A stretch of DNA of 64,000 bases from Alphaproteobacteria bacterium (GTDB lineage: Bacteria > Pseudomonadota > Alphaproteobacteria > UBA9655). Shown piece after piece: positions 29,004 through 38,562 of the stretch. A program made the translations under genes and the position numbers. The stretch spans positions 1 through 64,000 of the forward strand of contig DAIDHR010000005.1 of the NCBI GenBank assembly GCA_027459605.1. Reading direction: 5' to 3'. Under the pieces are notes generated by a model that saw only the letters and a program-made list of their open reading frames with translations, did no database searches and had not been told where the DNA came from. Each line of letters begins with the position of its first letter. Position 1 is the stretch's first letter.

Positions 29004-30206
29004 ATGGAAAATTACAGAATGAAAAAGGCGATCATTTCAAAAAAGGACATTACGAAGTCAACTGCCCTAAAATTCATTATTTTGTTGGGCCTGACTAGTT
29101 TCTTTGCTGATATGACTTACGAAGCTGCTCGAAGTATTTCAGGTCCCTTTCTTGCTACCTTAGGGGCAAGTGCAGCACTTGTTGGATTTGTGGCTGGTTT
29201 TGGGGAACTGTTTGGATATTCCCTCCGATTTATTTCTGGCTACATTGCGGATAGAACGCAACAATATTGGACTCTAACAATAATTGGGTATATCATTAAT
29301 GTTCTCGCAGTACCAGCTTTAGCTCTTACAGAACATCTTCCCGTTGCCGCCATTTTAATTATATTAGAACGCGTTGGCAAAGCGATTCGAATACCTGCGC
29401 GGGATGCAATGTTGTCCCATGCAGGAAGCCAGATTGGTGTTGGGTGGGCCTTTGGGCTTAATGGGGCTCTCGATCAAGGGGGCGCCATGATTGGACCTTT
29501 GATTGTTGCGGCAATTCTTTATTATAAAGGGGGTTATCAAGAGAGTTTTGCTACGCTTGCTATTCCTGCTTTTTTGACCATAGGGGTAGTCCTCATTGGC
29601 TACAAACTTTACCCCCATCCTCACCGCTTAGAAGTAAAGCTTATAAAATTAGAAACCCAAGGTATGAATAACCCATTTTGGATTTATCTTCTTGGAGCTG
29701 GACTCATTGCTGCAGGATATGCTGATTTTTCCCTTATTTCGTATCATTTTGAAAAAAAATCAATTTTGTCTTCAGCCTGGATTCCTGTCTACTATTCTTT
29801 GGGGATGGGAACTTCGATGATTTCTTCTCCCTTCTTAGGCTATCTCTATGATAGAAAAGGGTTCTCTGTCCTCATATGGGCCAGTATTATCTCTGCTTTA
29901 TTTTCTCCTTTTGTCTTTTTAGGAGGATTCTATTCAGTTTGTTTTGGAATCCTTATTTGGAGTATGGGTATAGGAGCCCATGAAACCCTTATGCGAGCTA
30001 TTATTGCAAATATGATCTCGACAAAAAAACGAGCATCTGCATACGGAATTTTTAACGCTGGATTTGGGGTATTTTGGTTTCTTGGCAGTGTTCTTATTGG
30101 GCTTCTTTATGATTACTCTGTTTATACGGTTGTTATATTTTCATTAACCATCCAGCTTCTGGCTGTACCCCTTTTCATATGGGTTAAAAAGAGAATTGAA
30201 CCTTAA
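29004..30206 (+). CDS. MFS transporter
   Basis: 12-TM-like hydrophobic profile; FFADMTYEAARSISGPFLATLGASAALVGFVAGFGELFGYSLRFISGYIADRT. Confidence 0.85.
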   Translation: MENYRMKKAIISKKDITKSTALKFIILLGLTSFFADMTYEAARSISGPFLATLGASAALVGFVAGFGELFGYSLRFISGYIADRTQQYWTLTIIGYIINVLAVPALALTEHLPVAAILIILERVGKAIRIPARDAMLSHAGSQIGVGWAFGLNGALDQGGAMIGPLIVAAILYYKGGYQESFATLAIPAFLTIGVVLIGYKLYPHPHRLEVKLIKLETQGMNNPFWIYLLGAGLIAAGYADFSLISYHFEKKSILSSAWIPVYYSLGMGTSMISSPFLGYLYDRKGFSVLIWASIISALFSPFVFLGGFYSVCFGILIWSMGIGAHETLMRAIIANMISTKKRASAYGIFNAGFGVFWFLGSVLIGLLYDYSVYTVVIFSLTIQLLAVPLFIWVKKRIEP

Positions 30207-30346
30207 ATAATGAATAATCCATATTTCAACCAGGGGTTGAATTTTTCATTTTTTTAAACTTATATTTAAGAATGAATTAAGTCTAAGCTATAATTAATTT
30301 AAGGAACCATGAGCTAGCCATAATTAAAAGCTAGAAAGGAGTGGTT

Positions 30347-31075
30347 ATGAAACCCTTAGTAACAAATGATGATCAACCCATTGAGCCCATAGATTTATTT
30401 TTAGGACAAAAGTTGAAAGACTTTCGAATAAAAGTTGGGTGGACCCTTTCTGATTTAGCTGAAAAGATAGGAGTCTCTCATCAACAAATTCATAAATATG
30501 AGTACGGCTCCACAAAAATGTCTGCTAATACATTGTATAAATTATCTCGTCTATTTAATACAACCCCAAATAGTTTTTTTGAGGGGTTTGTCCCGGAGGA
30601 CGTTGCGGATAAGTCCGAAAACTCGAATGATAATATATCATTAAATAAAAAAGAAAAAATTAATATTCTCTTAATAGAAGATAATTCAGCAGATGAATTT
30701 CTTGTTCGAAAAATTTTGAATTCTTCAAAATACGAAAGCAATATATTTTGCCTTCACGACGGACAAGAAGTTATTGATTTCTTGAGAAGAAAATTAAATA
30801 TAACCCCCTTCCCAAGACCTGACATCATCTTACTCGATTTAAACTTGCCGAATGTAAGCGGGCATTCGATTCTTAAATCTCTTAAGCAAGACAGAGATCT
30901 CCAAAATATTCCCGTTCTCGTCATAACAAATAGCCTAAGCAAAAAAGATATGGAGAATTGCTATAAGAATCACGCAAGTGGGTATATGAGCAAATCATTT
31001 GATTATAAGACATTTCAAAACAATTTGCTAAAAGCCATTGGCTACTGGGTCGAGACGGTTATTTTACCTTCATAA
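30347..31075 (+). CDS. XRE-family HTH fused to response-regulator receiver domain
   Basis: HTH LGQKLKDFRIKVGWTLSDLAEKIGVSHQQIHKYEYGSTKMSANTLYKLSRLF then REC INILLIEDNSADEFLVRKIL...PDIILLDLNLPNVSGHSILKSLK; ATG at 30347 after GAAAGGA. Confidence 0.9.
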   Translation: MKPLVTNDDQPIEPIDLFLGQKLKDFRIKVGWTLSDLAEKIGVSHQQIHKYEYGSTKMSANTLYKLSRLFNTTPNSFFEGFVPEDVADKSENSNDNISLNKKEKINILLIEDNSADEFLVRKILNSSKYESNIFCLHDGQEVIDFLRRKLNITPFPRPDIILLDLNLPNVSGHSILKSLKQDRDLQNIPVLVITNSLSKKDMENCYKNHASGYMSKSFDYKTFQNNLLKAIGYWVETVILPS

Positions 31076-31279
31076 GATTTGATTCTTATGAGACTATAAG
31101 AAAAGGGAAGGAAATTATACTATTTTGCATTTAAACAATCAGCAGGAAGACGAGGCGAGGGAGCTACCCGTATTCCAATACGTGAGCACCCGGATTCGAA
31201 GTCTGATGCCCTCATTGGAAGAATGTGACTTGGTATTATAGATATGCGATGGGGTCTGTCTTAGCTCCAAGGAGGTATC

Positions 31280-32962
31280 ATGGTATTAGAATATATATTA
31301 TACAAAATATATACAGTTTATGATGATTATATAAAAACAAATAATCATCAAGAATTTTTAGAACATCTATTATCTATATTAACAATAGAAACACAAAGTC
31401 AGTTTGGCATAATTACAAAAAGCGATTTCTCACAGGCGGCTTTGCTTAAGAAGAAGAAAAATTGTAAGGTAGATGCCTTGCTTTTTTTGCAAGGACATAA
31501 AAAAAATATAAGCCTTCATATAACCAAGGAAGATATTAAAAAAAAGAAAGAGAAGACTCTGGACGATCACAACGTCTCAAGGTTCACTCTTTTAGAATTT
31601 TCAGGGAAAAAAACTTATAATTGTGTTGCAAAAAATTGCCCACCAATAGAATCCATTCAAGCCTTTCCAATTTATGTAAATAGGGAAGAATCGAAATTCT
31701 ACATTTTTGCCTTAGGGAATCGCGAGGGAGGCTATACAGTCGCTCTTAAAAGGCAGCTCTCCCTTATTATGCGGACTCTTAGCCTACTTTTATCAAACTA
31801 TGAGGCGGAACAAAATCTTCAAACCAATGTCCAGCTCTTGGAGCAATTTGTTAAACACGTTCCTGCTGCCGTTGCTATGTTTGATAAAGATATGCGTTAT
31901 CTTCTGACAAGCCGCAAATGGATAAAACAGGAAAATGGACTAACTACAAAAGTTCTTAAAAATAAACTCCATTATGAGGTTGTCAAAGACATTCCTGAAA
32001 GGTGGAAGGAAATTCATCAAAAATGTCTCAATGGATCCATCTTAAAGTGTAACGAAGAAAAATTTGTAAGGTCCGATGGCTCTGTCCAGTGGCTTAAATG
32101 GGAAGTGCGTCCTTGGTATAAGAAAAAACAAGTGGGGGGACTCCTCATGTTTCTAGAACATATTACTGAGGCAAAAAAGTCTGAAGAAGATCTGCGAAAA
32201 ATAATTAAAGACCTAGAAGAATCAAAAGCCCAAATCGAGAGATTTGCCTATATGTGTAGTCACGATCTCAAAGAACCTTTGCGGACCATTTACTCTTTTT
32301 TACAGCTTATAAAAACTGAATCTGAACCCTTTCTCTCTCCTCAGGTCTCAGAATATTACGATTTTATCTTTGATGGCGTTCACCAAATGAGGTACTTGAT
32401 TGAAAACTTACTGATTCATTCTGAACTCGGTCCAAAAAACTTACAGTTAGAAACCTTTCATCTTAGCGATATTGTTGAAATTGTTATTAAAAATAATGCC
32501 CATTATCTCTTGGAAAACAATGCCCATATTAAGATGAATGAGGATCCAGAAATATATGCAGATAAGTTCCTTCTGACGCAATTGATACACAACCTTGTCA
32601 GCAATGCTTTTAAATATACAAAACATGCAGTGCCCCTCGTTCAAATTGGAGGAACTCGCACTCAGTCAGGCTGGGAGATTTACGTAAAGGATAATGGAAT
32701 AGGTATTAATAAATCTTATCATAAAGATATATTTGATCAATTTAAAAAATTAGATACAAGTAATGAATATACAAGTAATGGGATTGGTCTTTCGATTTGT
32801 AAGAACATTATTGAAAAACATAAAGGGAGAATCTGGTTAACCTCAAAGGAAGGAAAAGGGTCAACCTTCTTTTTCACAATTCCAGCGGACTTAAAAGACG
32901 AATCCAATTCTTTAAATTATGATAATTGTAATCTCCTCCAACACCAACAAGCACGGGCTTAA
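31280..32962 (+). CDS. PAS-domain sensor histidine kinase
   Basis: H-box YMCSHDLKEPLRTIYSFLQL; N-box LIHNLVSNAFKYTK; G-boxes VKDNGIGINKSYHKDIFDQF, NGIGLSICKNIIEKHKGRIW. Confidence 0.93.
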   Translation: MVLEYILYKIYTVYDDYIKTNNHQEFLEHLLSILTIETQSQFGIITKSDFSQAALLKKKKNCKVDALLFLQGHKKNISLHITKEDIKKKKEKTLDDHNVSRFTLLEFSGKKTYNCVAKNCPPIESIQAFPIYVNREESKFYIFALGNREGGYTVALKRQLSLIMRTLSLLLSNYEAEQNLQTNVQLLEQFVKHVPAAVAMFDKDMRYLLTSRKWIKQENGLTTKVLKNKLHYEVVKDIPERWKEIHQKCLNGSILKCNEEKFVRSDGSVQWLKWEVRPWYKKKQVGGLLMFLEHITEAKKSEEDLRKIIKDLEESKAQIERFAYMCSHDLKEPLRTIYSFLQLIKTESEPFLSPQVSEYYDFIFDGVHQMRYLIENLLIHSELGPKNLQLETFHLSDIVEIVIKNNAHYLLENNAHIKMNEDPEIYADKFLLTQLIHNLVSNAFKYTKHAVPLVQIGGTRTQSGWEIYVKDNGIGINKSYHKDIFDQFKKLDTSNEYTSNGIGLSICKNIIEKHKGRIWLTSKEGKGSTFFFTIPADLKDESNSLNYDNCNLLQHQQARA

Positions 32963-33281
32963 AATTCATATTTGAAAGGATTAGCCTAAAAGAACCCCCG
33001 CGGGGACTAAGCTAATTTCCCTAAAAGGCGGATTTAAATGACTAATCTAACAAACTTATCCCGTACCGATGCCCTCTGTTTAGGAACTAAATTTCCCTTA
33101 CAAATCCTTAAGCTCATCATGAAGCATAAAAAAACTTTGAATCTTTCATACTTGCCATTTGTGGTAATTTAGATGTCTTTTTTAAAAGCTGATACTTGTA
33201 AGGTTTCAAATCCAGAGAACATGTCACATCAATCTGCCCAAAATCTTGAAACCCTACTTTTTACAGAACCCTGAGTCCTTT

Positions 33282-33632
33282 TTATTTCATTTTTGTAGGT
33301 TTTTTACATTCATTATACTTAGGATATATATGTTGCATGTATCTATTATAATATCCTGTATAGTCTTGATCACACTCACTTGAGTTTTTTTCAGCCCACT
33401 CTTTTCCTTTACTTATTATATAATCATGTAATCCATCAAGAATGTCTTCTTGCATGTATTCACGGTCATCAGAATCATTGATTTCCTGCCTACACTTACT
33501 AACAGTATCATAAAGGCTATCAGCTTCATTAAAGCACTTTTCACCTTCACTAGTTGCAAATAACGCTGGTGTAAGAAATAACATATATGCTGTTGCTAAC
33601 GTAAAATTCTTAATCATCTTGTTTCCTCTCAA
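33282..33632 (-). CDS. small exported hypothetical protein
   Basis: Signal peptide MIKNFTLATAYMLFLTPALFA; several Cys. Confidence 0.6.
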   Translation of the reverse strand: MRGNKMIKNFTLATAYMLFLTPALFATSEGEKCFNEADSLYDTVSKCRQEINDSDDREYMQEDILDGLHDYIISKGKEWAEKNSSECDQDYTGYYNRYMQHIYPKYNECKKPTKMK

Positions 33633-33898
33633 TTAATTAGAAAAGCTGATTCTTTCCCTACGAAAAAGATAACATTTAATAGTTAAAAAATCATAAACAC
33701 ATCCGTATATGGAAAGCATTCTTCAATCTGTTCTCGACAAAAAGGTGATTTAATTTTTCCTAAATAGAAGCGCCGACTTTATTGCAGATATAACCTATAA
33801 CGCTCCCACTTTAATTGATCAAATTCAATCCAATCACTGCGCACGGGGATTCCTTCGCACTCTGATCGAGAAACCTAGACAATCGGATTAGTTTATTT

Positions 33899-34807
33899 TT
33901 AAAAGAGTTTATCCAATCTTTTCTCAGCAGAATCTAAGGAAAAGTGATGACTTTCCATACCCTTCCATGGATCTTTTCCATGGCTCAAGCGTTTGAAAAT
34001 ATTTTTAATCGTATACGTTTGAGAAACAAGGTTTTTATCAGCAACTTCATCCCAATGAAGAGGCGTAGCAATTGGGGCATTTTCAAGAGTCCGAACACTA
34101 TAAGGTGCAACAGCAGACATTCCGTAGGAATTTCGAACATAATCAATGAGAACCCTTTTTCCTCTTTTTGCTTTGCTTTGTTCAATGGTTATCTCGTCCG
34201 GGTATTTGTGAGCCAGGAAGGCTGCAAATTTTTTTGAAAAATCATGAACTCTTTTAAATGAAAATTCTCTTTTTAGAGGAATATAAATATGAAAACCTCG
34301 GGATCCCGTTGTTTGTATAAATCCTTTTAAATCAAGCAAATCAATTAAATCTTTAATGTGCTTTACAACGTTTTTTAAAAGGGGCTCATCCTCTTTTGAA
34401 GGATCAATATCAAAAATCAGATATCTGGGAGAGTGAATTTTATCAACTTTTGATAAGCCCAAATGAAAAGTTATACAGGCTTGATCAGCCAGGTAAACTA
34501 ATGTTTCCTTTTTGTTGATAAGAGCTTGAGTAAGGTGCCCTTCTTTTTTTGGGATATCAAATCGGTCGATCCATTGAGGGAAATAATTGGGGATTTCCTT
34601 TTGGATAAAGCATTCCTTCGTAATTCCTTCAGGACATCTCTGCATGGTTAAAGGACGATTTTCATAGAGAGGAACGGCAAAAGAGGCAACATCTGAATAA
34701 TACGATAGAAGATCCCCCTTTGTGATCCCACTTTTGGGGAAAAAAACCTTATCTAAATGAGAAACCTCTAGCTCATGTTGGCCAATTTTGATTCTTTTTG
34801 AGTTCAT
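33899..34807 (-). CDS. LigD polymerase/primase (POL) domain as separate ORF
   Basis: EVSHLDKVFFPKSGITKGDLLSYYSDVA, PRYLIFDIDPSKEDEP, TTGSRGFHIYIPL, RGKRVLIDYVRNSYGMSAVAPYSVR. Confidence 0.94.
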   Translation of the reverse strand: MNSKRIKIGQHELEVSHLDKVFFPKSGITKGDLLSYYSDVASFAVPLYENRPLTMQRCPEGITKECFIQKEIPNYFPQWIDRFDIPKKEGHLTQALINKKETLVYLADQACITFHLGLSKVDKIHSPRYLIFDIDPSKEDEPLLKNVVKHIKDLIDLLDLKGFIQTTGSRGFHIYIPLKREFSFKRVHDFSKKFAAFLAHKYPDEITIEQSKAKRGKRVLIDYVRNSYGMSAVAPYSVRTLENAPIATPLHWDEVADKNLVSQTYTIKNIFKRLSHGKDPWKGMESHHFSLDSAEKRLDKLF

Positions 34808-35808
34808 TGGGGTTCTTCCCTTATAACTTCAGTTGCCTTCTTGTCCGTTCGAAGGCCCTTAAAACGCGGGTGACGGAGTTTTCCAGCTTTTGTCCATTCC
34901 GTAAAATCAAACTCCCCCACCAGAACTGGCTTAACCCAAGTTACTGAAGAGCTTTCCCTTATTTTCTCTGTAAGGGACAGATGGGAAATAACGTATTTAT
35001 CCATCTTTTCTTTGAGAGCCAGGAGGAGGTCATCTGTGAAACCAGTTCCAACCTTACCCGCATAACACAGTTGATCATTTTTATAGTAGCCCACTAATAA
35101 AGCTCCAAAGCCCTTTCGACTTCCTTTAGGGGGCGTGTAGCCAATGATAATAAATTCTTGGCTTTTATGGCATTTAAATTTTAGCCAATCAGATGATCGC
35201 CGGGGCTGATAAGAGGAATCTAGTCGTTTTGCGATAAGTCCTTCCCATCCTTGTTTACAGGCGTTTCTATAGTATTCTTCTCCTTCCCTCATAATACCTT
35301 CTGTGGGACGTAAAGGATCCTTATATGATAAAGCCTTGTTAAGGAGGGTTTTTCTTGATTTTAAAGGAAGTTGCCTTAAATCAAACCCATCGAGATAGAG
35401 AATATCAAAGAGATAATAATAAACAGGAGTTTGAAGGGCTTCCTTGAGGGATATTTCTTTTACTCCTAATCTTTTCTGAAGCCTTGAAAAGCTAGTAACG
35501 TTGTTTTCAAAAGCAACAATTTCACCATCTACAATGAAACTTTTACTTTTTATTCCTTGAAAAGCTTTGACCAAATCAGGGTAAGTACTATTCAAATCCT
35601 GTTGGTTTCGGCTTAAAATTTTTATCGCCTTATTGTGAACATGGGTTATTGCTCTTTCGCCGTCAAACTTACACTCATAAATCCAGGCAGGATCTGAAAA
35701 CCTTTTGTTTGTGAGAGTCGCGAGCATGGGGGCATACCACTTTGGAAAATGAGCTTTTTGAATGAGCTTTTTTTCTGCTTGAGACAAGTCTTTAAAAGGA
35801 TCAGTCAT
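34804..35808 (-). CDS. LigD ATP-dependent DNA ligase (LIG) domain as separate ORF
   Basis: YECKFDGERAITHVHN adenylation motif; IVDGEIVAF; WEGLIAKRLDSSYQPRRSSDWLKFKC; start MTDPFK at 35808 or 35841. Confidence 0.94.
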   Translation of the reverse strand: MTDPFKDLSQAEKKLIQKAHFPKWYAPMLATLTNKRFSDPAWIYECKFDGERAITHVHNKAIKILSRNQQDLNSTYPDLVKAFQGIKSKSFIVDGEIVAFENNVTSFSRLQKRLGVKEISLKEALQTPVYYYLFDILYLDGFDLRQLPLKSRKTLLNKALSYKDPLRPTEGIMREGEEYYRNACKQGWEGLIAKRLDSSYQPRRSSDWLKFKCHKSQEFIIIGYTPPKGSRKGFGALLVGYYKNDQLCYAGKVGTGFTDDLLLALKEKMDKYVISHLSLTEKIRESSSVTWVKPVLVGEFDFTEWTKAGKLRHPRFKGLRTDKKATEVIREEPQ

Positions 35809-36331
35809 TTTTTTCCTGGTCCTTATTTTTTTCCTCTGCATATTTATCTTTTAATTTAATCAGAAGCCATGTGGGTGATTTTCCATTTTTGAAACGGTGG
35901 AGAGCAAAACCCCCTTTTAATTTTTTCCCTTTAAGGAGAATTGTTAACTGACCTTTCTTAAAGTCTTCAGAAAGTGTGGATTGATCGGACATGGATTTAT
36001 AGGTTCCTTTATCCCATATCTTGACAGTCCCTGCCCCATATTGGCCAGCAGGGATTCTTCCTTCAAAACTTTGATACTCAAGGGGATGATCTTCTGTTTC
36101 AACAGCTAAACGTTTATCATGAGTATTTAAGGAAGGTCCTCGAGGGACTGCCCATGATTTTAAAACCCCCCCTATTTCGAGGCGAAAGTCATAATGTAAA
36201 TGAGAAGCTGCATGTTTTTGAACGACAAAATGCAACCCAGACTTTATCCCAGATGAACCCTTTCCCTTGGGTTCATGCGAAACAGAGAAATCTCTTTTTT
36301 GATGATAAATCTTTAGCTTTTTCTCTGCCAT
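35801..36331 (-). CDS. LigD 3'-phosphoesterase (PE) domain as separate ORF
   Basis: HFVVQKHAASHLHYDFRLEIGGVLKSWAVPRGPSLNTHDKRLAVETEDHPLEYQSFEGRIPAGQYGAGTVKIWDKGTY. Confidence 0.95.
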   Translation of the reverse strand: MAEKKLKIYHQKRDFSVSHEPKGKGSSGIKSGLHFVVQKHAASHLHYDFRLEIGGVLKSWAVPRGPSLNTHDKRLAVETEDHPLEYQSFEGRIPAGQYGAGTVKIWDKGTYKSMSDQSTLSEDFKKGQLTILLKGKKLKGGFALHRFKNGKSPTWLLIKLKDKYAEEKNKDQEKND

Positions 36332-36357
36332 TCTTTCTCTATAAAAATGGTAACGGT

Positions 36358-36579
36358 CTATTCAGAAGGAAGATCACAACAAGAGCAGGTTGGGCAATGC
36401 AGGTGGTGATGGTGGTGCCCTTTGTTTCTTTCTGCTGAATGTTCAATTGCTTTACCTGTCTGTTTGATATCAGTTCCCGCCCCTTCTATGGTATGACATG
36501 CCGTTAAAAACAGGGGGAGCAGAAGGAGTACACTCGCGAGATGTGATCTTTCCTTTAAATCATTTCTTCTATTTTTCAT
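36358..36579 (-). CDS. entericidin-like lipoprotein with His/Cys-rich tail
   Basis: Lipobox LFLTAC; CHTIEGAGTDIKQTGKAIEHSA entericidin-like core; C-terminal GHHHHHLHCPTCSCCDLPSE. Confidence 0.75.
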   Translation of the reverse strand: MKNRRNDLKERSHLASVLLLLPLFLTACHTIEGAGTDIKQTGKAIEHSAERNKGHHHHHLHCPTCSCCDLPSE

Positions 36580-36606
36580 CCTATCACCTTTATTGTTAAA
36601 AATTTC

Positions 36607-36984
36607 TTAAATTTCTCGACTTTTACAACCTATGCCTAAGGTGGTATCAAAAAATGAAACCTCGTAATTTTTCGTAACACTTAGATTTTGACATCGTCCA
36701 TTGAAGAGAATCCCCCCTTCCGTTCCTTCAAGGGAAAAGGAGTCTGCTCCGCACAGGGCATCACCAGGTACAACAATCTCTTTAGCCTGTTGACACTTTG
36801 CGGAAAGGCACTTCCAACAATAAGGAGGAGAGGCTGAAGAAGGCTCTGGAATCACTTCTGTTCTAATATCACTTTGAGAACTGTTTGTAATTTTAATTAA
36901 TCCTGCTTCGGACTTATTTTCAAATAAAGAATATGCGAGAGCGAAATTTAATAAAAAAATGATTTTTTTGTGAATTGGACTCAT
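36607..36984 (-). CDS. small exported Cys-containing hypothetical protein
   Basis: Signal-peptide-like N-terminus (IIFLLNFALAYSLFENKSEA) and paired Cys. Confidence 0.55.
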   Translation of the reverse strand: MSPIHKKIIFLLNFALAYSLFENKSEAGLIKITNSSQSDIRTEVIPEPSSASPPYCWKCLSAKCQQAKEIVVPGDALCGADSFSLEGTEGGILFNGRCQNLSVTKNYEVSFFDTTLGIGCKSREI

Positions 36985-37098
36985 TTTTCATTCTCCTTCT
37001 TTTTAAACATTAAAAAATATATCGAACCTAATTATTTAGGTCTTACAATACATTATTTTTCAAAATAAGTTATTTAACCAGTTGAAATATTGCATTAG

Positions 37099-37316
37099 TT
37101 TAACCTGAGTTCTGGCTAAGGATTGTAATTTTATTAATAAAAAACAATATATTATCGTCATCGCGAGGCCGCGTAGCGGCCGTGGCGATCCAAAAAACAC
37201 CAGGAAGGTCAGAAAAAATGATTAGGTAAGGGAATACCTCCTTAACAAAAGAGTTGCCACGGCGCCTTTGGCGCCTCCCAACGAAAACCCACTCTTTAAC
37301 CAAAACTCAGGTTAAA
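37099..37316. repeat. palindromic interspersed (RPE/MITE-like) element, copy 1
   Basis: 13-bp perfect TIRs TTTAACCTGAGTT (37099-37111)/AACTCAGGTTAAA (37304-37316); internal hairpins GGCCGC-gta-GCGGCC (37167-37181) and GGCGCC-ttt-GGCGCC (37261-37275). Confidence 0.75.
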
Positions 37317-37338
37317 GGAGTTTATTTTTATGGCATTT

Positions 37339-37830
37339 CTATTCAGCACTTAATGAAGAAGCAAGAGTCGATATTTCCTTGAGTGAAGTTTCCATCAGCT
37401 TCTTTTTTTCCTCAGGGTTTCTTGCCAAAAAATGCTCAACAAGAGCTAAAGCTTCCTCAGCAGCTTCCTTTCGCAACTTTGATTTAGCTTCCTCGTTTTC
37501 AATTGCAAGCCGTTCAAGGAAAGCTTTTTCCTTTTGAGCCATAAATTTTTCAAATTCTTCTTCACTTGTTTTTTTAAAGTCCAACGCATCCTTTTCTGCA
37601 AAAGCCATAATTTTTGCAGCTTGTTCAATGGAATCGTGATGCTTCTTTTTATACGATTCTAAAAGGCTGAGGGCCTCATCATGGAGGCGCTCAACCTCTT
37701 CTATTCTTTGGGAAATTTTCTGCCGATGGCCATTGATAAGCTGATTGAGGGAAACAGCCATTTTTTTCCCAGCCATACCTAAAAAGAGGATAAAGGCTAT
37801 AAAAACCCAAAATTCAGGGGTTGATACCAT
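37339..37830 (-). CDS. atpF: F0F1 ATP synthase subunit B
   Basis: N-terminal TM FWVFIAFILFLGMAGKKMAV followed by long coiled-coil; in F0 operon. Confidence 0.92.
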   Translation of the reverse strand: MVSTPEFWVFIAFILFLGMAGKKMAVSLNQLINGHRQKISQRIEEVERLHDEALSLLESYKKKHHDSIEQAAKIMAFAEKDALDFKKTSEEEFEKFMAQKEKAFLERLAIENEEAKSKLRKEAAEEALALVEHFLARNPEEKKKLMETSLKEISTLASSLSAE

Positions 37831-38306
37831 TAAGTCCCTTTCTTCTTAAAAAGAAGCTGATCTGGTTTAAATTGTCGCCCCGTCAGTTTTTTTAAGATCG
37901 AAGAAGCAAGGTCCGCAGCAAAAGGTTTTAACTCCTGACTAACCTCAAGGCGAGCCCGATAAAGATCTTGTTCTTTAAGGTGTAATTGGTCTGTAAGTTT
38001 GTCAAGAAACTCTCGTTGCCTTTGGGATATATCTCGAATTGTTTCACGTGAAACATTTTTATATCGCTCCTGAGCTTGCTCGCGAGCTTGAGCAAGGGTT
38101 GCCTCATAATCTGCTAAAAGAGCTTCAGCTTCTTCTCGATAGAGGCTTGCCTTATTAATTTTTTCATCAATAACATTCTCTCGGGTTTCTAAAACCCGCG
38201 TAATTCTCGGAACGGCTAAAAAAGACATAATGAAATAAAGAGCCAAAAAGCAAACCCCTAACCAAAATAGCTGAGATGGAAACGTAGAGGCATCTAACTG
38301 TGGCAT
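37830..38306 (-). CDS. F0F1 ATP synthase subunit B'
   Basis: FPSQLFWLGVCFLALYFIMSFLAVPRITRVLETRENVIDEKI. Confidence 0.93.
   Translation of the reverse strand: MPQLDASTFPSQLFWLGVCFLALYFIMSFLAVPRITRVLETRENVIDEKINKASLYREEAEALLADYEATLAQAREQAQERYKNVSRETIRDISQRQREFLDKLTDQLHLKEQDLYRARLEVSQELKPFAADLASSILKKLTGRQFKPDQLLFKKKGT
38040..38055. promoter_or_regulatory. parS-like ParB-binding palindrome inside atpF' coding sequence
   Basis: Exact TGTTTCACGTGAAACA, encoding part of NVSRETIRD on the minus strand. Confidence 0.85.
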
Positions 38307-38323
38307 ATCTACAGCTGAACCTC

Positions 38324-38548
38324 CTATTTAAAGAGAATCAAAAAGGCAATGAGCAGGGCAAAAAGCGCAACGGCTTCTGTTAATGCAAAGCCTAAAATTC
38401 CGACAGGAAAAATTTGTTCTCGGGAAGAGGGATTTCTCGCAATTGAATTAATCAAAGATGAGAAAATAAGCCCTATGCCAAGACCAACTCCTGCAAGGGC
38501 AACAACGGCAAGACCTGCTCCTACCATGCGTGCGGCTTCAACGTCCAT
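38324..38548 (-). CDS. atpE: F0F1 ATP synthase subunit C
   Basis: [42 protein letters not shown]...[21 protein letters not shown]. Confidence 0.97.
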   Translation of the reverse strand: MDVEAARMVGAGLAVVALAGVGLGIGLIFSSLINSIARNPSSREQIFPVGILGFALTEAVALFALLIAFLILFK

Positions 38549-38562
38549 AATAATCTCCTTTT

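Noticed and set aside
33690-33892. Protein-like fragment ..FIADITYNAPTLIDQIQSNHCARGFLRTLIEKPRQSD-stop
   Set aside because: Possibly a gene remnant, but too short and no family recognised; not annotated.
37100-37303. 67-aa ORF MVKEWVFVGRRQRRRGN...
   Set aside because: Lies entirely inside the palindromic repeat element; explained by repeat sequence.
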